Below are positions 6,620-8,950 of a stretch of DNA of 8,950 nt, piece after piece. The stretch is from an uncultured Kroppenstedtia sp. Its GTDB lineage: Bacteria; Bacillota; Bacilli; Thermoactinomycetales; DSM-45169. Position numbers and translations under genes: made by a program. The stretch is taken from contig CAUGKZ010000044.1 of NCBI GenBank assembly GCA_959600065.1, forward strand, positions 1 through 8,950, read 5' to 3'. The notes beneath the pieces are model-generated. The model was not told the DNA's origin, searched no databases, and was given only the letters and a program-made list of their open reading frames with translations. Position 1 is the stretch's first letter. Each line of letters opens with the position of its first letter.

Positions 6620-6624
6620 AGGGG
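6620..6624 (+). promoter_or_regulatory. Ribosome binding site deciding the DUF441 gene start
   Basis: AGGGG abuts ATG 6625 directly but lies six bases before ATG 6631. The later ATG also gives the usual family N-terminus, so 6631 is the preferred start. Confidence 0.55.
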
Positions 6625-6630
6625 ATGCGT

Positions 6631-7086
6631 ATGAATCCAGATCTCTTGTTGGTATTGTTGATCATCATCGGGCTCCTCGGCCGCTCGCCTATTATCGCGA
6701 CTGCTGCCAGTTTGTTGCTCATCTTAAAATTAACCCATCTGGAACGTTTTTTTCCCGCCGTTGAGCGTAGAGGATTGGAGATCGGGCTGTTGTTCCTGAC
6801 CATCGCCGTTTTGGTCCCCTTCGCTACCGGACGCATCTCCCTCAAAGAAGTCCTCCAGGTATTCACCTCGGTCCCCGGAATCCTGGCCCTCGCTGGAGGT
6901 GCCATCGCCACGTATATGAACGGGAAGGGATTGGATCTTTTAAAGCTGGATCCCCAAATGATCATCGGACTGGTGATCGGGTCTATATTCGGCATCCTCT
7001 TTTTACGGGGAATTCCTGTGGGTCCACTGATGGCAGCGGGAATCACTGCCTTTTTGATGAAAATATTCCAATGGATCTGGCCTTGA
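6631..7086 (+). CDS. ytwI: DUF441/UPF0756 family membrane protein (YtwI/YeaL-like)
   Basis: This is an integral membrane protein of unknown function, 151 residues, the usual size for the family. Hydrophobic segments lie at about 4-17, 21-33, 51-66, 80-96, 110-126 and 129-149. Typical family stretches are the N-terminal [15 protein letters not shown] (about 5-19), [20 protein letters not shown] (106-125) and [15 protein letters not shown] (127-141). The open frame extends upstream to ATG 6565, but that extension ([12 protein letters not shown]) is polar, lacks a ribosome site and has no family character. The gene follows comB after 69 bases without an obvious terminator and ends just before the bidirectional terminator, so it may be the last gene of the cassette. 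No mechanism linking it to sulfolactate is known to me; its place here may be incidental. Confidence 0.88.
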   Translation: MNPDLLLVLLIIIGLLGRSPIIATAASLLLILKLTHLERFFPAVERRGLEIGLLFLTIAVLVPFATGRISLKEVLQVFTSVPGILALAGGAIATYMNGKGLDLLKLDPQMIIGLVIGSIFGILFLRGIPVGPLMAAGITAFLMKIFQWIWP

Positions 7087-7087
7087 T

Positions 7088-7121
7088 AAAAAACCTGCCG
7101 ACAGATGCCGGCAGGTTTTTT
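7088..7121. terminator. Bidirectional Rho-independent terminator between DUF441 gene and efp
   Basis: Six A residues (7088-7093), CCTGCCG (7094-7100), an eight-base loop, CGGCAGG (7109-7115) and six T residues (7116-7121) form a 7-bp GC-rich stem with A/T arms, 13 bp in all. It works for both strands: it begins one base after the plus-strand stop (7086) and ends four bases from the end of efp (7126). It closes two convergent transcription units. Confidence 0.92.
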
Positions 7122-7125
7122 AAAT

Positions 7126-7683
7126 TCAGGCTCGGGAGACATATTCCCCTTTGCGAGTGTCAACAATCAGTCGGTCCCCCTGGTTGATAAACAAAGGAAC
7201 CTGCACCACCAAACCAGTCTCCAGTTTGGCCGGTTTCGATCCGCCAGTGGCGGTATCCCCCCGAATCCCCGGATCGGTCTCCACCACTTCTAGCTCCACC
7301 GTATTGGGAAGGTCCACTCCCAAGGTCTCACCGTTATAGATGACCAAGTTGACGTTCATATTCTCCTTGAGAAACTTGACTTCCCGCTCCAGTCGCCCCG
7401 CCGGAAGTGTCACTTGATCATAGGTCTCATTATCCATAAAGGTATACTCGCCGCCACTCTCGTATAGAAATTGCATCTGGCGGCTCTCCACATGGGCCCG
7501 AGCCATTTTTTCGCCAGCACGGAAGGTACGCTCCTGGATGTTCCCATTGCGGAGATTCCGCAGTTTGGAACGGACAAAAGCCGCCCCTTTCCCTGGTTTG
7601 ACATGCTGAAAATCCATGACTTGCCATACATCTCCATCTAATTCAATCGTAAGACCGGTACGAAATTCACTGGTAGAAATCAT
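7126..7683 (-). CDS. efp: Translation elongation factor P
   Basis: EF-P binds ribosomes stalled at consecutive prolines and speeds peptide-bond formation. The 185-residue length and the three-beta-barrel layout (KOW-like N-domain about 1-64, OB domain 65-128, C-terminal domain 129-185) are standard. The loop [12 protein letters not shown] places Lys32 at the tip, the position modified in EF-P proteins (5-aminopentanol in B. subtilis; beta-lysine in E. coli on the equivalent Lys34). The C-terminal signature [22 protein letters not shown] lies at about 142-163, with its last residue followed by LFI. The ATG at 7683 follows GAGGAGG at nine bases. It lies 24 bases downstream of the yqhT-like peptidase gene, almost certainly in one operon, the order also found in B. 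subtilis. No EF-P-modifying gene is in the window. Confidence 0.98.
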   Translation of the reverse strand: MISTSEFRTGLTIELDGDVWQVMDFQHVKPGKGAAFVRSKLRNLRNGNIQERTFRAGEKMARAHVESRQMQFLYESGGEYTFMDNETYDQVTLPAGRLEREVKFLKENMNVNLVIYNGETLGVDLPNTVELEVVETDPGIRGDTATGGSKPAKLETGLVVQVPLFINQGDRLIVDTRKGEYVSRA

Positions 7684-7707
7684 CGATCTGTGCCTCCTCT
7701 GCTGTCA

Positions 7708-8778
7708 TCAATCGATCTGTATCAGTTCTTTAGGGCTTTTCGTCAACACTTCATGCCCTTCATCCGTGACCAAAACATTGTCCTCAATCCGGACGCCGCC
7801 CACCTCTGGCAGGTAAATGCCCGGCTCCACGGTGACCACCATTCCCGCTTCCAATGTCTTTTCATTCCGGTAGGATAAGGTGGGGCCTTCATGAAGCTCC
7901 AACCCCAATCCATGACCGGTTCCGTGGCCGAAGGCTTCCCCATATCCGTGGTCCCGGATATACTCTCTTGCCGTCGCATCCACTTCCTTGCCGCTGATTC
8001 CGGCTTGGATCGCCTGAATCGCCCGCTTCTGGGCTTCGAGGACGATCCCGTAAATCTCCCGTTGCTGCTTTGAGGGACTTCCAATCATCACGGTTCGGGT
8101 CATGTCAGAGCAATACCCCTGATAATAAGCACCGAAATCCATTGTGACCAGATCCCCTGCTTCCAACACGCGGTCACTGGCAACCCCATGGGGCAGAGCA
8201 GAGCGGGGACCGGAGGCGATGATCATGTCAAAGGAAGAGGATTCCGCCCCCGCCTCTCGCATGAGGAATTCCAGGCGCAGAGAAATATCCCGTTCCGTCA
8301 CTCCGGGACGAATCTCTTTCAGAATCTGTGCAAATGCTCCGTCAGAGATGGCAACAGCGTCCCGAATCCGTTGGATTTCTTCCTCATCCTTGATCAACCG
8401 CAGTCTTTCCACCAAATCGGATACGGGGACCGTTTGCAAACCCTCCAGCGACTCGATCAGCTTCCGATGCTGGCTGAAAGTGAGGTGGTTTTCCTCAAAG
8501 GCGAGGGAGCGGATGCCTGAACGATCCAGAATCTGTTTTATATCAGCAAAGGGATTCCCCTGATGTTCCACAAATTCAAAATGAGGTGCTTGATCTTTCA
8601 CCTGCCCCCTGTACCGAAAATCCGTAATCAAAATCTGTTCCTGTTGCGTCACCACCACCCAGCCGGAAGAACCGGTAAACCCTGTTAAGTACCGGCGATT
8701 GGCAGGTTGGGAGATCAACAGGGCTTCGATGTCGTGTTCTTTCAGCAATCGGCGCAATCGAGCCAATCGTTTTTCCAT
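7708..8778 (-). CDS. yqhT: Xaa-Pro peptidase, M24B family (YqhT/aminopeptidase P-like)
   Basis: This is a cytoplasmic two-metal peptidase that cuts next to proline in short peptides. The 356 residues comprise a creatinase-type N-terminal domain (about 3-130) and a pita-bread catalytic domain (about 135-356). All five metal ligands are visible: Asp214 (MDFGAYYQGYCSD), Asp225 (DMTRT), His289 (HGTGHGLGLELHE), Glu318 (VEPGIY) and Glu332 (VRIEDNVLV). His197 in LPHG is the expected catalytic histidine. The protein appears intact and should be active. Sequence alone cannot decide between an aminopeptidase P and a prolidase (PepQ); the position before efp favours the YqhT group. The ATG at 8778 has AAGGAG (8787-8792) eight bases upstream. 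Coupling a proline peptidase to the polyproline elongation factor is common in Firmicutes. Confidence 0.94.
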   Translation of the reverse strand: MEKRLARLRRLLKEHDIEALLISQPANRRYLTGFTGSSGWVVVTQQEQILITDFRYRGQVKDQAPHFEFVEHQGNPFADIKQILDRSGIRSLAFEENHLTFSQHRKLIESLEGLQTVPVSDLVERLRLIKDEEEIQRIRDAVAISDGAFAQILKEIRPGVTERDISLRLEFLMREAGAESSSFDMIIASGPRSALPHGVASDRVLEAGDLVTMDFGAYYQGYCSDMTRTVMIGSPSKQQREIYGIVLEAQKRAIQAIQAGISGKEVDATAREYIRDHGYGEAFGHGTGHGLGLELHEGPTLSYRNEKTLEAGMVVTVEPGIYLPEVGGVRIEDNVLVTDEGHEVLTKSPKELIQID

Positions 8779-8950
8779 ATTTTTCGCTCCTTTTTACATC
8801 CAAGTCTGTTGATTAGCCACGTTTTGCAAGGGGAAGATGCTGTCTGGACATTCAGCTATGTTGAATCCTGGGAGAACCCTTGCACCGAATGGTTGGATCA
8901 GAGACGCCGCACAGGTAGCACAGGATCTATCCCATCATCTTCGACAGCCT
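8779..8950. other. Upstream region of the yqhT-efp operon, no identifiable gene
   Basis: This stretch should contain the promoter of the minus-strand yqhT-efp operon, but I see no convincing -35/-10 pair. On the plus strand two frames stay open to the window end. One begins at ATG 8837 (MLSGHSAMLNPGRT) with AAGGGG three bases before it, the other runs through GEDAVWTFSYVESWENP. I recognise neither. The minus strand has stops in all three frames, so the end of an aroQ gene, expected here from the B. subtilis order, is not visible. Confidence 0.4.

Noticed and set aside
6565..6630. N-terminal extension of the DUF441 protein to ATG 6565
   Set aside because: The extension is polar, has no ribosome site and is not typical of the family; AGGGG at 6620-6624 supports ATG 6631.
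6591..7166. Minus-strand open frame of 191 codons
   Set aside because: It overlaps the DUF441 gene, the bidirectional terminator and the end of efp, and has no family character.
8850..8866. Inverted repeat ATTCA, seven bases, TGAAT
   Set aside because: A 5-bp AT-rich repeat is too short to claim as an operator or terminator.
1..8950. tRNA, rRNA, CRISPR array, insertion sequence, T-box or riboswitch
   Set aside because: I looked through the intergenic stretches on both strands and found no cloverleaf, repeat array, transposase or recognisable leader motif. The gaps are short.

Overview
This window reads as a chromosomal segment of an endospore-forming Firmicute of the order Bacillales. The 5' half of the spoIIIA operon sits on the minus strand, and the yqhT-efp pair lies upstream on the same strand. 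That is the same backbone order I recall from Bacillus subtilis (yqhT, efp, yqhV, spoIIIAA onward). The gene mix and a base composition of about half G+C by eye would fit a member of Thermoactinomycetaceae, but the genus is inference only.

Layout: positions 1-2959, minus strand, hold spoIIIAE (C-terminus cut by the window edge), spoIIIAD, spoIIIAC, spoIIIAB and spoIIIAA. They form a tight operon, transcribed right to left from a candidate sigma-E promoter near 2994-3022. At 3113-3559, minus strand, is a small acidic coiled-coil plus zinc-ribbon protein of the CD1247-N-terminal type, followed by its own hairpin terminator. At 3692-7086, plus strand, comes a cassette: an MFS transporter, phosphosulfolactate synthase (ComA/YitD type), 2-phosphosulfolactate phosphatase (ComB/YitC type, ATGA overlap) and a DUF441/UPF0756 membrane protein. 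A strong bidirectional terminator at 7088-7121 separates the cassette from the convergent minus-strand pair yqhT-like peptidase and efp (7126-8778). The last 172 bases (8779-8950) hold no gene I can identify.

How the genes work together: SpoIIIA proteins build the mother-cell side of the channel that feeds the engulfed forespore. ComA and ComB catalyse the first two steps from phosphoenolpyruvate and sulfite to (R)-sulfolactate, a compound abundant in Bacillus spores. No third-step (sulfolactate dehydrogenase) gene is present here, so the likely end product is sulfolactate rather than coenzyme M. The most interesting feature is a divergently oriented sulfonate cassette, with a transporter, lying between efp and spoIIIA. 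In the B. subtilis layout I recall, only the small gene yqhV lies there.

No rRNA, tRNA, CRISPR array, insertion sequence or riboswitch was recognised. No intergenic stretch exceeds 300 bases.
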